Positions 22,051 through 34,211 of a stretch of 64,000 nt of DNA are shown piece after piece. The stretch's first letter is position 1. Every line of letters begins with the position of its first letter. Below the pieces are notes generated by a model that worked only from the letters and a program-made list of their open reading frames with translations, was not told where the DNA came from and ran no database searches. Source of the stretch: Chara braunii. Taxonomy: Eukaryota; Streptophyta; Charophyceae; Charales; Characeae. Both the position numbers and the translations under genes were made by a program. Location: NCBI GenBank assembly GCA_003427395.1, contig BFEA01000053.1, positions 1,865,278-1,929,277 on the forward strand. Direction: 5' to 3'.

Positions 22051-23005
22051 GTGTGGGTCGTAATTTGTCTACTGAAGTGAGGTGTCATCAGGGAAATTCG
22101 GACTGGGTGAGCCACAATTGTGAGAACTGAAGTCTACCACTTATCACACCTCAGATACATATAACTAAACTATGATCGAAATACTATAACGAATCACAGT
22201 TTATACAAAATATAGAGTGATAGAGACTCCAAGTAAGGGAAAGGTTAACTGGATGGTCAGATCGATGGTATCTAATTTACTTCCAGAAAATTGATTTACG
22301 ACATCCAATTTTTATAGCCCTAATAGGTTAACTGAGACTTTTGAACGATTCTACTGTGACCAATTTTGACTGCCCAGAAAAGTCGACCTGAATTGTAAGT
22401 CAGTTCGGGAGATCAGCACCCTAGTCTGCAACATGTAAACGAGTCAGTCTTAAGGCATTCTACCATTCTTAATCCTACTCTACGACGCTAAAAAAAACGC
22501 CCTCGGTTGGCCTACCTCTGCAATTGCATGTAAAAGCCTTCGCACATGGATCAGTGGCTCACCAGGGATACGTCTGCCTGAGGATGGTGAAAACTCCTTA
22601 GGTAGAGGTAAGTTGTACCTCGCAAAATCTTTGTCATGTCGCAGAGAACCGCGAGGGGTAGCGCAGACGGGAACGGTCGGAATGGTATTTTGCTGAAACG
22701 ATTAAAACTCATGCGTGATACGACCCTAAGGTCCGACACTAAAACACTTTACGCCTTGGTGTGGGACCAACGTGCCCGACAACGGGCAACGAGAGAGTCA
22801 TCCCTTAAACGACTAGTTTCCTTTATCGAATGGGAAAATAGTGGGGCCTCAGGTAGGCCCCAACCTTTTAGGAGGCCAAAAAGAAACGACAACCGCGGAT
22901 GAGACTTATCAATGTCGTCTAGCCTGACCTCTGTTTTTTTTTAGTTGTAAAAAATTTCCAGTTTTCCTTATTTTCCCAACACCAACGGAGGTACTAGTGG
23001 TTTGG

Positions 23006-23040
<35 letters not shown>
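22051..23040 (+). mobile_element. insert ending in a 35-base poly(A), possible retroposed sequence
   Basis: About 1 kb unlike its flanks follows repeat copy 2 and ends in an uninterrupted A-run at 23006-23040, which suggests reverse transcription of a polyadenylated RNA. It contains one basic open frame (22636-22902; KTLYALVWDQRARQRATRE, then FIEWENSGASGRPQPFRRPK) with no recognised domain. I did not find flanking target-site duplications, so a simple A-rich expansion remains possible. Confidence 0.4.
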
Positions 23041-23041
<1 letters not shown>

Positions 23042-23086
23042 GATTCTACTAAAAAACGGTTCTTTTTTTAAACGTACGCAACGAGG

Positions 23087-23331
23087 GGGGGAGGGGGGCG
23101 AGAGAGAGAGAGAGCGAAAGAGCGAAAGAGCAATAGAGAGAGAGAGGGAGAGAGGAAAAGAGATGGCGTGTTTGTTGTGTCACTATGTAGCGAACGTGAT
23201 ATCATTATTTCTCTCCGTCTCTCTGCCTGTTTATTTGTCATTCTCTTTGTGGCCTCGTGCGCTTGTTTTCCAACGTCGAAAATAAAAATGAATTTTGCAC
23301 AACAAGGCGGGAACATTCATTCTCATTTTGC

Positions 23332-23408
<77 letters not shown>

Positions 23409-23412
23409 CTCC
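23087..23412. repeat. purine-rich and (CT)n microsatellites
   Basis: A GA-rich stretch (23087-23162) is followed by a (CT)n run (about 23335-23410). Open frames of 60-125 codons on both strands here are products of the simple repeats. Confidence 0.85.
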
Positions 23413-24195
23413 CTCTCTCTGCCCCCCCCTTTCGTCCCTCCCTCTTCCCTCCGCCCCTCACCCCCCGCATGAAGATGTCTTTTTTTTTCTCCTGAAGTTG
23501 AATATTTTTTGTTTTCTTGTTTTTTTTTGTTTTTTTTTTCCTTGAAAGTAAAGTGAGACCAGGCGTTTGCTTCATAGACCCTCAAAACTTGTGCGAGTAT
23601 ACAAACACCATATTTTTTTTAGTTGGGTCGAGTAGTGGTCGTTTAACGGAGAACCGTTGACTTCTCGAGGTAACTACTAAACAGCGTTGTCCATAAGTCA
23701 TCATACATCCAAATTATAACGTATCAAATCGTTGGATCAGGATCGAAGAATGACAACCCCTCAGATCCCGGATATTCCATAAGCGGTACTCATCTCAATT
23801 AGCGACGTTGTGAGATGGTGAGCGGGCCCATGTCTCCATAGTTACCGAAGATGAAGCAGTTGACCCGCGAAGCATAATTTGCGGGGTTACCGCTACAATC
23901 TCTGGTAGGGTTCCAAAGGTGGTCGTGCAAAAATTAGTGCAGAGCTTTCGTCCCCCTATGATATGTTATTCTGCCTCTTTCAAAAATTTTCAATATTTAT
24001 TCTAACATGGCATTTTGTTTTATGGAACACCTTCATTTCCAACAATGTTCGTTTGGCCAATCAGTTATGTTGTCAATTTCTGTGAATTTCTGTCAGTTTG
24101 TGATTTGGGGTTGACATACCCACCCAATACCAAGGATATTTTGAAAGATGAATCATAGTCAGAGGGGCATGCCACCGTAAACCTGATATGGCATT
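23413..24195. other. unique spacer between repeat copies 2 and 3
   Basis: T-rich sequence up to about 23550, then about 650 bases of more balanced composition with no open frame of note or recognised motif. Confidence 0.35.
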
Positions 24196-24893
24196 GACGT
24201 ACTGTGAGAGCAAGGGTGTGCAGCCTGTAGTTTGTTTATTGATATGGTTAGGGAAGGGTAAGGTAGTGATTACGTTGTTTGTATGTTTTGTCATATTCGC
24301 TATACATAACTCGAAGAGTGTGGGGGGGGGAAGGGGGATACCGATTGGTGTTTTATTCACGTGTCCCGGTTGGTGCTTTCTTTATGACGTTCATGGGATG
24401 TTGGACCCAGTTTCCAACAGGTGGCGCTCTCCATCAATAGACAAAAAAATGCGTGTGTGTGTGTATGTGAGAGTGAATGAGTATGTGTGTGTGTGAGAGA
24501 GAGAGAAAAAGTGAGTGAGTGAGAGAGAGAGAGAGAGAGTCCTGCAACATACAGCATGTTGGTGGCAGGAGCACAAGGGCAGACGCTGACCTAAAAAAAA
24601 AAAAAAAAAAAGTAATGTTATTGGAACACAATAGTTTATATTTGAAATGTACACGTTGTACGTGTTCTATTCGAAGTGCTTTGCTCTTTGATAAAAGTAG
24701 ACCTGCGTCATTTCGATTTCAGAATGTTCAAAACTCAAGGACCGCGGCTTCCTCAGCCTCTTACGGGCAGCTACCGGCCCTATGCGGTCCCACCCCTTGT
24801 AAACCCCCAAAACCTTAAAAATCCCCCCCCTCTCCCTCCCCAATGACGTTGAAAGTCTCAGGGGGGGAAACGCAACCCTAACGGGATGCGAAC
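24196..24893 (+). repeat. dispersed repeat family R, copy 3
   Basis: Left block GTAGTTTGTTTATTGATATG and TTTTGTCATATTCGCTATAC, then the common blocks and a short (GTGA)/(GA)n core, ending ACGGGATGCGAAC at 24893. It is adjacent to copy 4. Confidence 0.85.
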
Positions 24894-25573
24894 AGGTAAG
24901 TTTCAAGAGGAAGAGGGGGGGGGTAGTAAGGAGGGTTGTGTCCATTTGATGTCGGAGCAACCTTCGGTTAGCCTCTGCAGTCAAACTCTGCCGCCCTTTA
25001 TGTTATGTGTATGTTTTGTCATGCTTGTTATACACAACTCAAAGAGTATGTGTGTGGGGGGTCCTGATTGGTGCTTTGTTCCTGTGTGTGTGGGGTCCCT
25101 GTTGGTGCTTTATTCATGATGTTCATGGGACGTTAGACCCAGTTTCCAACAGGTGGCGATCCCCATCGATAGGCAAGAGAATGTGTGTGTGTGTGTGTAT
25201 GTGAGAGTGTGTATATGTGTGTGTGTGTGTATGTGTGTGTGTGTGTGTGAGAGAGAGAAAGAGAGAGACCTGCACTATGCAGCATGTAAGTGGGGGGAGC
25301 ATAAGGGTAGGCACCGATCTCCAGAAAAAAAAAATACAATATGTACGTGTTTTATTTGAAGTGCTCTGCTCTTTGATAAAAGTAAACATGTGTCGTTTCG
25401 ATTTCGAAATGTTTAAAACACAAGGACTGAGGTCTCCTCGGCGTCCTACGGGCAGCTACCGGTCCTACGTTGTCCCTTAAAGTGCCCGCCCTCCCCACCG
25501 ACCACTGACGTTGAAATTTCAACGACGTTGAAAGTCTCAAGGGGGGGAGACGCAACCCTGACGGGCTGCGAAC
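24894..25573 (+). repeat. dispersed repeat family R, copy 4
   Basis: Same block order. The core is (GT)n with a short (GA)n at about 25181-25268. The right end is CTGACGGGCTGCGAAC at 25573. The left block resembles that of copy 2 (AACCTTCGGTTAGCCTCTGC). Confidence 0.85.
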
Positions 25574-25815
25574 ATTAACTTACCGTGAGGGCACGGTTGC
25601 GTAGCCCGTAGTTTGTTTATTGATGTGGTTCGGGAAGTATAAGGTAGTGATTGTGTTGTATGTATGTTTTGTCATGTTCGCTATACACAACTCGACGAGA
25701 GTGTGTGTGTGGGGTCCCGGTTGGTGCTTTATTTATGATGTTTATGGGACGTTGGACCCAGTTTCCAACAGGTGGCGCTCCCCATCAAGTGTGTGCGTAT
25801 GTATGTGTGTGCGTG

Positions 25816-25894
<79 letters not shown>

Positions 25895-25974
25895 TTATGT
25901 GTGCGTGTGTGGGTGTGTGTGGGGGGGGGGTGTTTATGTGAGAAAAAGATAGATAGATAAAAATAGATAGATAA

Positions 25975-26006
<32 letters not shown>

Positions 26007-26007
26007 G

Positions 26008-26086
<79 letters not shown>

Positions 26087-26439
26087 AGGATGCAGCATGT
26101 CAGTGGAGGGGAGGCGCTGACCTGCAAAAAAGCAAAAGAAATAGTTTTATTGGAATACAAGAGTTTTTTCTTTTCGAAATCTGAATAGAAAACGTACACT
26201 TTGTATTCGAACACAACGTGTACATGTTCTACTCGATTCGAGGTGTTTTTCTATTCGAGAAAAGTGGACCCCCGCTGTTTCAATTTCAAAAAAGGCTTAA
26301 CAACTGCGGGTTCCTTGACCTCTTACGGGCAGCTACCGAACCTACGCGGTCCAAGCCCTTGCAAGGCCCCAAAACCGCAAAATGCCCATCCTCCCGACAA
26401 CCACAAATGTTGAAATTTGAGTGACGTTGAAATGTCTCA
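25574..26439 (+). repeat. dispersed repeat family R, copy 5 (left part)
   Basis: The largest microsatellite core of the family: (GT)n at about 25818-25869, (GA)n, a (GATA)n run at about 25948-26010 and (GA)n to about 26080. The copy stops abruptly after GTCTCA at 26439, where an inverted-repeat element begins. The missing right end (GGGGGGAAACACAACCCTGA, then GGGCTGCGAAC) is found at 52612-52644, showing that everything between was inserted. Confidence 0.85.
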
Positions 26440-26864
26440 GGGCATACTCACACGGGGACCAAAAGTCTCAAAATTTTGAGGCATTTGGTTCGTTTTTTTT
26501 TAGGCATTTGGTCCCCGTGTGGTCACACAGGCCGACTTCATCCAGAAAGGATGAAGTCGTGACTTTTACACTTTGCACTCAGGGCAAGTGCGCCCGGACA
26601 CATCGGTGAGGATCAAACAAAAAGATGATTTTTTTTTTTTCTCACATCAGTATAACGAGATACAACCTAAATGTTTCTGGTCGCACTTCCAGTTTTTTGG
26701 AGGACTGTCTTCTTCTTTTACGATTTTCTTCGATTAACGAACATTAAAAAATAAAAACGAAAGGTAATTTGAGACCACCTCTTGAGGTGGTTTAAAAAAT
26801 GGTCCTCCCTTGACCCCGCAGACCGCTGACAAAAGGGTCACCATTTCAGGCATTTGGGTAGCGG
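26440..26864 (+). mobile_element. short TIR element, left part (split by the LTR retrotransposon)
   Basis: It starts GGGCATACTCACACGGGGAC at 26440. The right part of the same element ends with the reverse complement of GGGCATACTTACACGAAGAC at 52609. The flanking TCA (26437-26439) and TAA (52610-52612) suggest a 3-base target duplication of PIF/Harbinger type, one base changed. Inside are hairpins: GACTTCATCC/GGATGAAGTC at about 26534-26558 and ACCACCTC/GAGGTGGT near 26775-26793. Without the LTR element it would be about 0.5 kb and non-coding, so a MITE is inferred. Confidence 0.6.
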
Positions 26865-27464
26865 TGTCGCACTTTTTTTCCAGTCCGTCCGCTTCAGACG
26901 ACCGGAAAGTCAACAGGCTGTCATGCAGGATTTAGAATGCGATTGCAATAAATAAAATAAATTAAATAATGCAAATCCCTTCCTTTTGTGTGCGTCTAGC
27001 TTCGAGCGAGACCCTTCAATTGCGGTCTTCACCGGTCCCCGATCTTAGGAATCTTTTATTTTGATTCCGAACAGCTGAGAATTATGCAAATAATAATCAT
27101 AAAATTATGCAGTGCTATTCGTGCATCAATTATGTCAATCTGATTTTGAGAACTGTGACAGAATCATTCAAGAGAACAATCATCAAGCAAGAACAATGCA
27201 AGAGGCAAGACCGACTGACTGACTTGGGCAAAGACATAGTCAAATGAATGAGGGAAGAATGACAACTCATAATAGTCTAAGGAAGTATATATGGAAGAGA
27301 ACATGGCCAACACCGATCACGAGTCCTCACTCCTCCCTCTGAACCTTACACTCATCTTCTCACTTTGTTGTCCGTCGTTTGGGCTTCTTGCCATGTCTCC
27401 GTACTCTCTGAGGTTGTGACTTCTGAATGTAAAGCCACATGAAGCCTGCTAGTTCCAAACACTT

Positions 27465-27960
27465 TCATCCAAGTCCCATGATACGGAAGTCAGTCATGGC
27501 ACAAAACTTTTCCCATGGTGTAGGGAGATATGGCTGAGAGAAGATGCCTCGTCTGAGATCTGGGAATTCGGATGTCTCAATCACTGCCTCGTAATCGATC
27601 ACTGCAAGCGATATGTACCTCTTGGCCAAGTCCACCAGTCCGCCCCAATAAGAGTCGTCAGTAAGGTAGTAAGGGACCGGCGATTTGGGGTAGTCAGTGA
27701 AAAGCTTAGGACCAAAGTTATAGACTAGCTTTGTGCTTCTTTGGAGTCTCTCGGCTTTCCATTGCACAAACCCAGCTATTGCGGCCCAAAACTACATCAA
27801 AATTAGGATGTGTCTCATTCCCTTTTTTAAAGAACATCCACGAACTCAGTGAAAACAACTAAGATAGACAAATCTTCGCGCCTGAAACCATCAATCCTGA
27901 CATACTTGTAGGGGAAGCTCTCCCTGGCAGCAATCAGGTTGAGGCTGTCAAGGACCGACT
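27465..27960 (-). pseudogene. broken copy of the unknown repeat domain in the 3' LTR
   Basis: Counterpart of the 46464-45916 frame in the other LTR. The C-terminal 100 codons are open (27767-27465; KLFTDYPKSPVPYYLTDDSY onward). The N-terminal half around 27780-27960 has lost about 27 bases and the frame. Confidence 0.6.
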
Positions 27961-29782
27961 AATCAACTGTGATAGGGTTGATCTCTCTCATGTGTTCGGA
28001 TATGTAGTTACTCCCTTATAAAGAGAAGTGACTATGCTTGATTGACAGACGTTCGCCGCTTGAATGCCTTTGACGCAGAATTGATGTTGATCAGTTGCTA
28101 GTTAACTGCTGATCAAGGACTGAAAAATTGTTGGTCAATGAACTGTGACTGCTGATTAGAGAAGAAAGAGATTGATTGCTGATTGGAAAACTGAGCGTTG
28201 CTAAAATTTTAATGACTGAAACTGAGTACTGCAGAGATTCTGCAACTGAATAATGACTGAATAATAGTTGGGTGCTTAACATAATAGTAGTTGAATGTTG
28301 ACTGACAGGAAAACTGAAAGTTGCATGCTCTCCCAGTCTCATCACCTGATAGCTTTAAACGAATACCTTTACATCCCATATCTGAGTATCGCCTTGTGAT
28401 TGCTACTCTGCCTGTTCATCTTTTCGGCATTATAGGGTCTCTTCATAGAGTATCCTCCCCTCGTCATTCTCACCGTTGACTGCCAACACCCTCTCGTGCT
28501 TGGTCCACTGCTTCAGCTACTGGGAAATTTATTACTTTGATTGAATAGTAGTTGAGTGCTAGTGAGAATGCCAAACTTCCAAGCTCTGATCACCTGATTC
28601 CAGAAACACAATTGAAACTGTAGTTTGTCGAGGGGTGTCTGACAATCAGAGGTATCTGTGGTATTGCAGATTGCTGGTTGGCGTTCTGTTGCTCGGAAAT
28701 GTAAGTGTAACTTAAAGACTTTAGTGTTCACTCAAGTCTCGCTCTAGCCTGTTCCACAGATTCCAATAAATCCAGTATGTGCAAATTGCCCTGACAATCG
28801 AAGAAATAAAGTACGTACTCTATAAATTTTTTCTCACCTACCACCCGAACTGCATGTTCCCTCTGGGTTTGTTGGGTCAACTTCATGTCCAGGCTCGCCT
28901 CCTCTTCCCATTCCTTTTTCTTATCTCAGTTCGATATGCCTTTCACCACCAAGACATCATTTTCCCTCATCGTTCTCCTTCACATCCTCAGGCCTAAGCC
29001 GTAGGTGGGGTACATTATGGATAACCCTCAGGTTGATTGCACAGATTTGCTATCACGCTAGATTGTTGCTCTTGTCGTCAGGGTTCGATCAAGTAAAGTC
29101 CGGGAGTACTCTTTGAACGGTATCTGAGACTTCGCGGGAAGTTGCTTACAAAGTTTGTAATAGTCAGTGATCAATTCCTCATTGGATAGAGTAGCCGAAT
29201 TAGCCTAATCAGTCAGTTTGCCTGGCCAGGAGAACTTCCAAACAGTGTTTTCGTGGTAATCGGACTTCTGACACTCGATCTCAGACACGGGAACACGGTA
29301 ATAGCTCGAGAAGTATCGATGGGTTCAGCCAGAACTAATAATGAGTCACCGCAAGGAAAACCAAGTCAACAATTCCTTGTTCAAGGATGTGTCTCTTATG
29401 GCTCGTCAATGATACAAAGAGGTAAAGTGAAATCAGATGCAAAACACACTTGGCATTCCTTAATGGCCCTCTAAACCCCCCATGAAACAGGACGTCGCGA
29501 CAGTCCAGTGCCACTGCCTGCAGTTAGCCTCATCTGAGTCTCTGGGGTTTCGCTGAGCGCCTTCACACTGGTTACAAGACTCTGGCTCTATAGGCTTCGT
29601 GGCAATTTTCGTGCCCAGGAATGCAAAGACTGTCAACAAAAACTCATACTTTTAACCATGTGCAGATCGGGTCTTTCGTCTATCATACCATCTCTTCTGA
29701 ACAAGGCACAAAATATCGGCCACTTTGAAGGCAGTTACCATCCTAGTTGAGGGTGCCGAGTTCAGGAATTCAAGTCTCAAGC

Positions 29783-29955
29783 GAGAAACGTAGCATACTG
29801 ACTAATTAAGTTCCTAATTGATGGGGATTAACAAAATATCTCTTCAACACCTATGTACAAACAGTCCACTTCTGGCGTTGTACATAGGTGTTGAAGAGAT
29901 ATTTTGTTAATCCCCATCAATTAGGAACTTAATTAGTCAGTATGCTACGTTTCTC
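29783..29955. repeat. perfect palindrome, 78-base arms and 17-base spacer
   Basis: 29783-29860 is the exact reverse complement of 29878-29955; I checked every base. The right arm is original LTR sequence, because its homologue stands at about 48530-48610 in the other LTR. The left arm replaces unrelated sequence found in the other LTR at about 48418-48505. An inverted template switch is the likely origin. Confidence 0.9.
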
Positions 29956-31077
29956 AGTAAAGACTTCTTCTTACCCATTCTATGGGAGGAGAAGACACAG
30001 TGGCCTAGTCATACGACATTTCTCATATTCTAAGCAAATTCACGTGCAACCCTCATTCGCTTCATACCTCACCTCTCTTCTCCGCCTGGGTTTGCCAGTG
30101 GAGTTCTAGGCAATGATCACAACATCTACAGACGAGCATCAACGTGGGTGGTTTCTCTGATGTCAAGCAAGCCCATAGTCAGAGTTAGGCCAAAGTTTTA
30201 CCTGCCCGATTAGTTCGGCAAACTCTTTCCCCTTTTTGCTTAATTCGACGAAAAGAAAAATACCATTTCTAACCTCAATCAGTTATCATTTTGTACGGGA
30301 GGGTTATCAAGGGAAAATTACCCCCTCCCTTGAGCAGGACTTTGACACTCAAGAACGACTACAGGGCAAGTAGGACAGTCAAAGTGAAGATTTCCTTGCC
30401 CTAAAATTTCTCTGTTCTCAAACCGATAGCAATCACTCACGTGAACGAGGACATACTTTCCCCAAGACAGCCTGGGTATCTTGGCCTTGTCAGATCATAG
30501 GTACTCAAGCATCAAATCAAATAACGGAGCTTCTATATGGAACCAGACTTAACAGGAAACGTGAATCTTAACGGCTAGTTTTAAACCCGAACTCATGAGC
30601 GCCCTGATACCAGAGAACATCTTTGGCAAGAGATCTGCCATTGGCTCGCATTTCCCGTTAGCATAGCTGATTTAGACTCGGATCAGTTGTGCTGGCTCAC
30701 ACTTTCGCCTTTACTTTCTTTATTTGTCAAAAGGTCAGCCTCGTAACCCGTCCAGCCGAGACTGCGCAGTAATCCGCTAACTCACTCGGTCACTGTCCCA
30801 AGGTCGTCGAATATGGGCGGAGAAAAACATGTACTTCATACGCATCCGCTTGCAATCAAACACCTCTTGGAACGTGAAAGTTACCCGTTAACTCCCAATT
30901 AGCTAGCCTACCACCCCCCCCTTCGTCAAGAAGCTTGCAGTATCCCCGTCAGTCAGCAGGGGCTTAAGCAATCTGAGCACACTGTAGAGGCTAGACAATC
31001 TTTCGAGTGCGACTATACTGTAAGGCCAGTACTAAATGGAATCGTCTCTCGCCTAACGGTCTGATAACACGATGCAC

Positions 31078-31623
31078 TCATGCACTCATAATCTCACCGA
31101 GGTGGGAGTTTAAAGCAACTGCCCTCTTAAAAAAAAAAGAGGAGAGACGAGCGACCAGAAGAGTCCAAATTAGTAATCTCCCAAGAATCGACCCCTGGCA
31201 GCAATAAAAGGAAAAAGATCCGAGCCTGAGAATCAGAGTCATCGAGTTTTTCTTAGCGTAGATTAACAGACATTCGCTCACTGAAGAATGTCTCTCTTTC
31301 GCCTCCTCTCGCCTGCAATTATTGACTCGTCGATACAGTTCCCCACCGTGTATGGTCCAGCGCAGTGTCACCACTTTGACGGAAGCGTCATATCTGCAAT
31401 ACATAGCCAGGAAGTGTGGAGGCGTCAACTGAAAAGCCACGCTTTCTACGAGCGCGTGCTCCACTCGTCCCTTGAGTCTCCCCTTTCGTTGACTGCCCTC
31501 ACATACCTTTTCTCCTAGTCTCTCACCAAAGCACGAAGACTCGTTGTGGCTCAGTGGACACAAAACGCAGCGAGTGAACCTGAGGGCCGTTGTTGACATC
31601 AACTGTGTCCAGCAACATCGCAC
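31078..31623 (-). other. long open frame in the 3' LTR, doubtful coding
   Basis: 181 codons open on the sense strand, with KVVTLRWTIHGGELYRRV and NCRREEAKERHSSVSE. The matching region of the 5' LTR (about 50300-49775) is broken into two frames. There is no domain or start context. It may be part of a longer LTR-borne reading frame or chance. Confidence 0.3.
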
Positions 31624-31944
31624 ACGTCCCTCTCATCCGCACAGTCTTTCCCTTTTGTTGACCTCCTCTCGCTTCCCCGCACTGCCACGTGTAGCCTTTG
31701 TACCGCGTGTACCGATCACTCACACCCCTTTTCCTGTCCCTCATCCTCTGGGACTCCACTGCCGCGAGCTGCCCTCGGGCCCGCCTTCCTCAGGTCGTGT
31801 CAGCGGGTGGTTCCTGCGGACCTAGCCTGGCCTATTCCAGGACTGAAGGTCCGTCTCCCGGTCTCCTGCCTCGCTCATCTCGCTCTCCCCACCTGAGTCC
31901 CGGTTCAGATGGGCTTGTTCCCTGTCCGCTGTATCCATCGAGGT

Positions 31945-32330
31945 CTAGGTCTCATGATACGATTTTGTTGTCACTCCGTCCCTCCTGCAGCGCCTCTCCG
32001 CACGATCCTTTGCCTCTGTGATCGCGTCCTGTAGTTTTTGGTTAGTCCGCATCTCCACCTCCTTAGCCCCTTCCACGTTGATCTTCAGCCTCAGTTCGTC
32101 CCCTCCATCGTAGTTAAGTATTACTGTGATCCAGGGACCTTCTCCAGACATGGGTTTCCAGCGCGTCTGGAGATACCAGTAACCCGGCCTATAGCCGTGC
32201 AACGCCATAGCCAGGCTTCACCTAATAGACTCATCGCCGTACCAGGTCACTGCCCCAAAGCTGTGCGCACTAGAAAGCTCAAAGCATACGCCAATGCCGC
32301 CTTCTCTCCAATAGCCAGTGTCAGCGCTTA
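31945..32330 (-). pseudogene. LTR-borne W-rich frame, 3' LTR copy
   Basis: Counterpart of the frame at 50995-50471. The open part is 32208-31945 (GYRPGYWYLQTRWKPMSGEG), and upstream in the same frame HPHVWCECELSADTGYWREG is seen before one TGA/TAG-type stop. It has 15 bases fewer than the 5' LTR copy after the RRDGVTTK segment. Confidence 0.4.
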
Positions 32331-33883
32331 GCTCGCACTCACACCACACGTGGGGATGCCGGCCAGGCTAAGTTCAAAACCTATCGAAATTCAGGGACTC
32401 AACATACTATCACTACCCAAGTTCGCAGAGCGGTAGCATTCCCCTCACACACCTGCAAGGAAACTCAAAATCTGCCCTGTTTTATAGAACTCAGAGGGGC
32501 CGAGGTCTCTGCGTACAAAGGGGAAAATCAAATACTATTTTAGAATTCAAAATCAGTAAAATAACACGAGATCAAGTTATTTCTGAACACGTGAGGTCGG
32601 AACTCAACAGCCAGTGCACAGACAGGGCACTCAAACCACCATCGCGTCAGTCCCTAGTCCGTGCAACATGACCAAGGTCAAAAAAAAAAAAAAAAACAGA
32701 GGTCCCATAATGGGATACCGACGACCATACCCTCCTTTTTAAAATGCACTGCCGACCTACTCCTATTGGGTACCCGTGTCCGATGGCAAGGAGGGGGCTT
32801 ATGACCTTCCACGGCGGGTGATAAGCCTTCTACCGATGAGGTCGCGGGTCGCCCCTTTTTTGGGGCCTAACTACACGGTGTTCAATCGGACTGATTCGGC
32901 GCAGAGAAACAAGCGAGAAGTACAAGCGAGAAGTCAGGATCATTCTAAACCACAGATTGCCACTCCACCCGTAATTCTAGCCGTTGGCCTTCCCGCGAAA
33001 CAGCGGGCCGAAAAGTCCAAAGAGAATTTAGTAGTAACAATAATAATAATAATTATAATAATCGCAGAAAGAAAAGATGGGGCTTCAAATTTTCTTTGCG
33101 CAGCAGCCTCGTCTGGACAGTGATGAGATTCCATATCCAAGTCTGAAGCCCGACTCTCAACCTGTCCCCTCTCTCTCCTTTTCACACTTTTCCTTTCACT
33201 ATCATCACTGTATCCACCCCTAAGCATAGCTACTAGAGTCCAGTGCGCAGTTGAAACGTCCACACGGTTTACCTCTATCCCGCCTCTGTACTAGGCCGGG
33301 ATCACAGCCATTAGGACCAGACGGTCCTTTCGACTCCAAGCAGGCCCGGTTAACTGATAGCGACCGCAGCTCGGAAAGTGAATCGTTGGCCAACCCCAAA
33401 TTAAAATAAGTACTCATGTCTTTGCATAGCCTTGACGGTTAATTTTTATTTTCTTTTTCATATTTTCTTTCTCTTTTTACTTCCCTCTTCTAAGTCATTC
33501 TCTACCCGACAGCGACATCTGCCCGGTGGACCTAACCCATAACCTGTTTAGAGGGGCACTTGGCGCACGGTTGAAAAGACTTAGCCAGTCCTTTCACCTC
33601 CCCGTCCCGGGGCGAGCCCGGCGGCTACCACGGCCACAGGCCGGTTGTGCTCTGCTGTACAGCAGGGCGCCGAGCCTGCGTGGACCAATGGAAGCCCTGT
33701 GGCGCACTTTTTTGCCGAAGCAAGCACCAACAGAGTCAGTCCATAATAGGGTTCCATTTGGGTATACCACGAATGTTGCACAGGTTCGAAGGCAACCCGA
33801 CGAGTAGCGGGCACCCAAGCAAGGAACAAGCACTGGGTAGGACTGGCACAGGGAGGAGGGTCGGGACACCGCGCCCTCCGACA

Positions 33884-33905
33884 TAATACCAACCCCCCAC
33901 CCAGC
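33884..33905 (-). promoter_or_regulatory. candidate polypurine tract
   Basis: Immediately upstream of the 3' LTR in sense orientation the strand reads GGGTGGGGGGTTGGTATTA. The G-rich part is a reasonable but imperfect polypurine primer. Confidence 0.4.
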
Positions 33906-34211
33906 GTCCCTGCTGGGTCTAAACGCTTTCGCAACCGGTGTAAAGCAGCCTGCGTCTGCGGTACGCTCATTCTTTTTTATTGCAGCTTGCGGCAAGGTCC
34001 ATTTTTTTTTTTTTTCCACGCTAGTCAGTTTCGCATTCTCACAGTGCTCGTGTTCTTCTCGCTTATAGCTAGCGGCAACTGGCGCAATCTGTGCAATCAA
34101 TATTCTTTCTTCCTTCTTCTGCAGTTTGTAATCCCTACACCGCAGTACTCCCTAGTACGACATCCTCTTGTCTCCCTTAATTTTTATCTCAGTTACCATC
34201 TCCTTTTTACC

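Larger units (their letters stand above)
26865..33883 (-). repeat. 3' LTR (sense) of the giant retrotransposon, 7.0 kb
   Basis: On the + strand it starts TGTCGCAC and ends CCTCCGACA, giving the short inverted ends TGTCG/CGACA. It is collinear with 45317-52530 over its length, apart from indels. These include loss of a microsatellite-like (GATTGTTGTTTCT) stretch present at 46550-46640 and of about 27 bases within the domain frame near 27830. It also carries a private palindrome at 29783-29955. Confidence 0.85.

Noticed and set aside
22636-22902. 89-codon basic open frame as a gene
   Set aside because: No start context, domain or splice borders. It is mentioned only within the poly(A)-ended insert.
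26855-26870. Five-base target duplication of the giant LTR element
   Set aside because: The flanks AGCGG and TCGGG do not match. Decay or a slightly different edge is possible, so no duplication is claimed.
33526-33970. Overlapping frames on both strands near the LTR edge (repeated at 52195-52531)
   Set aside because: Several conflicting frames are open in the same GC-rich stretch. None has a motif, and conservation between LTRs is not independent evidence.
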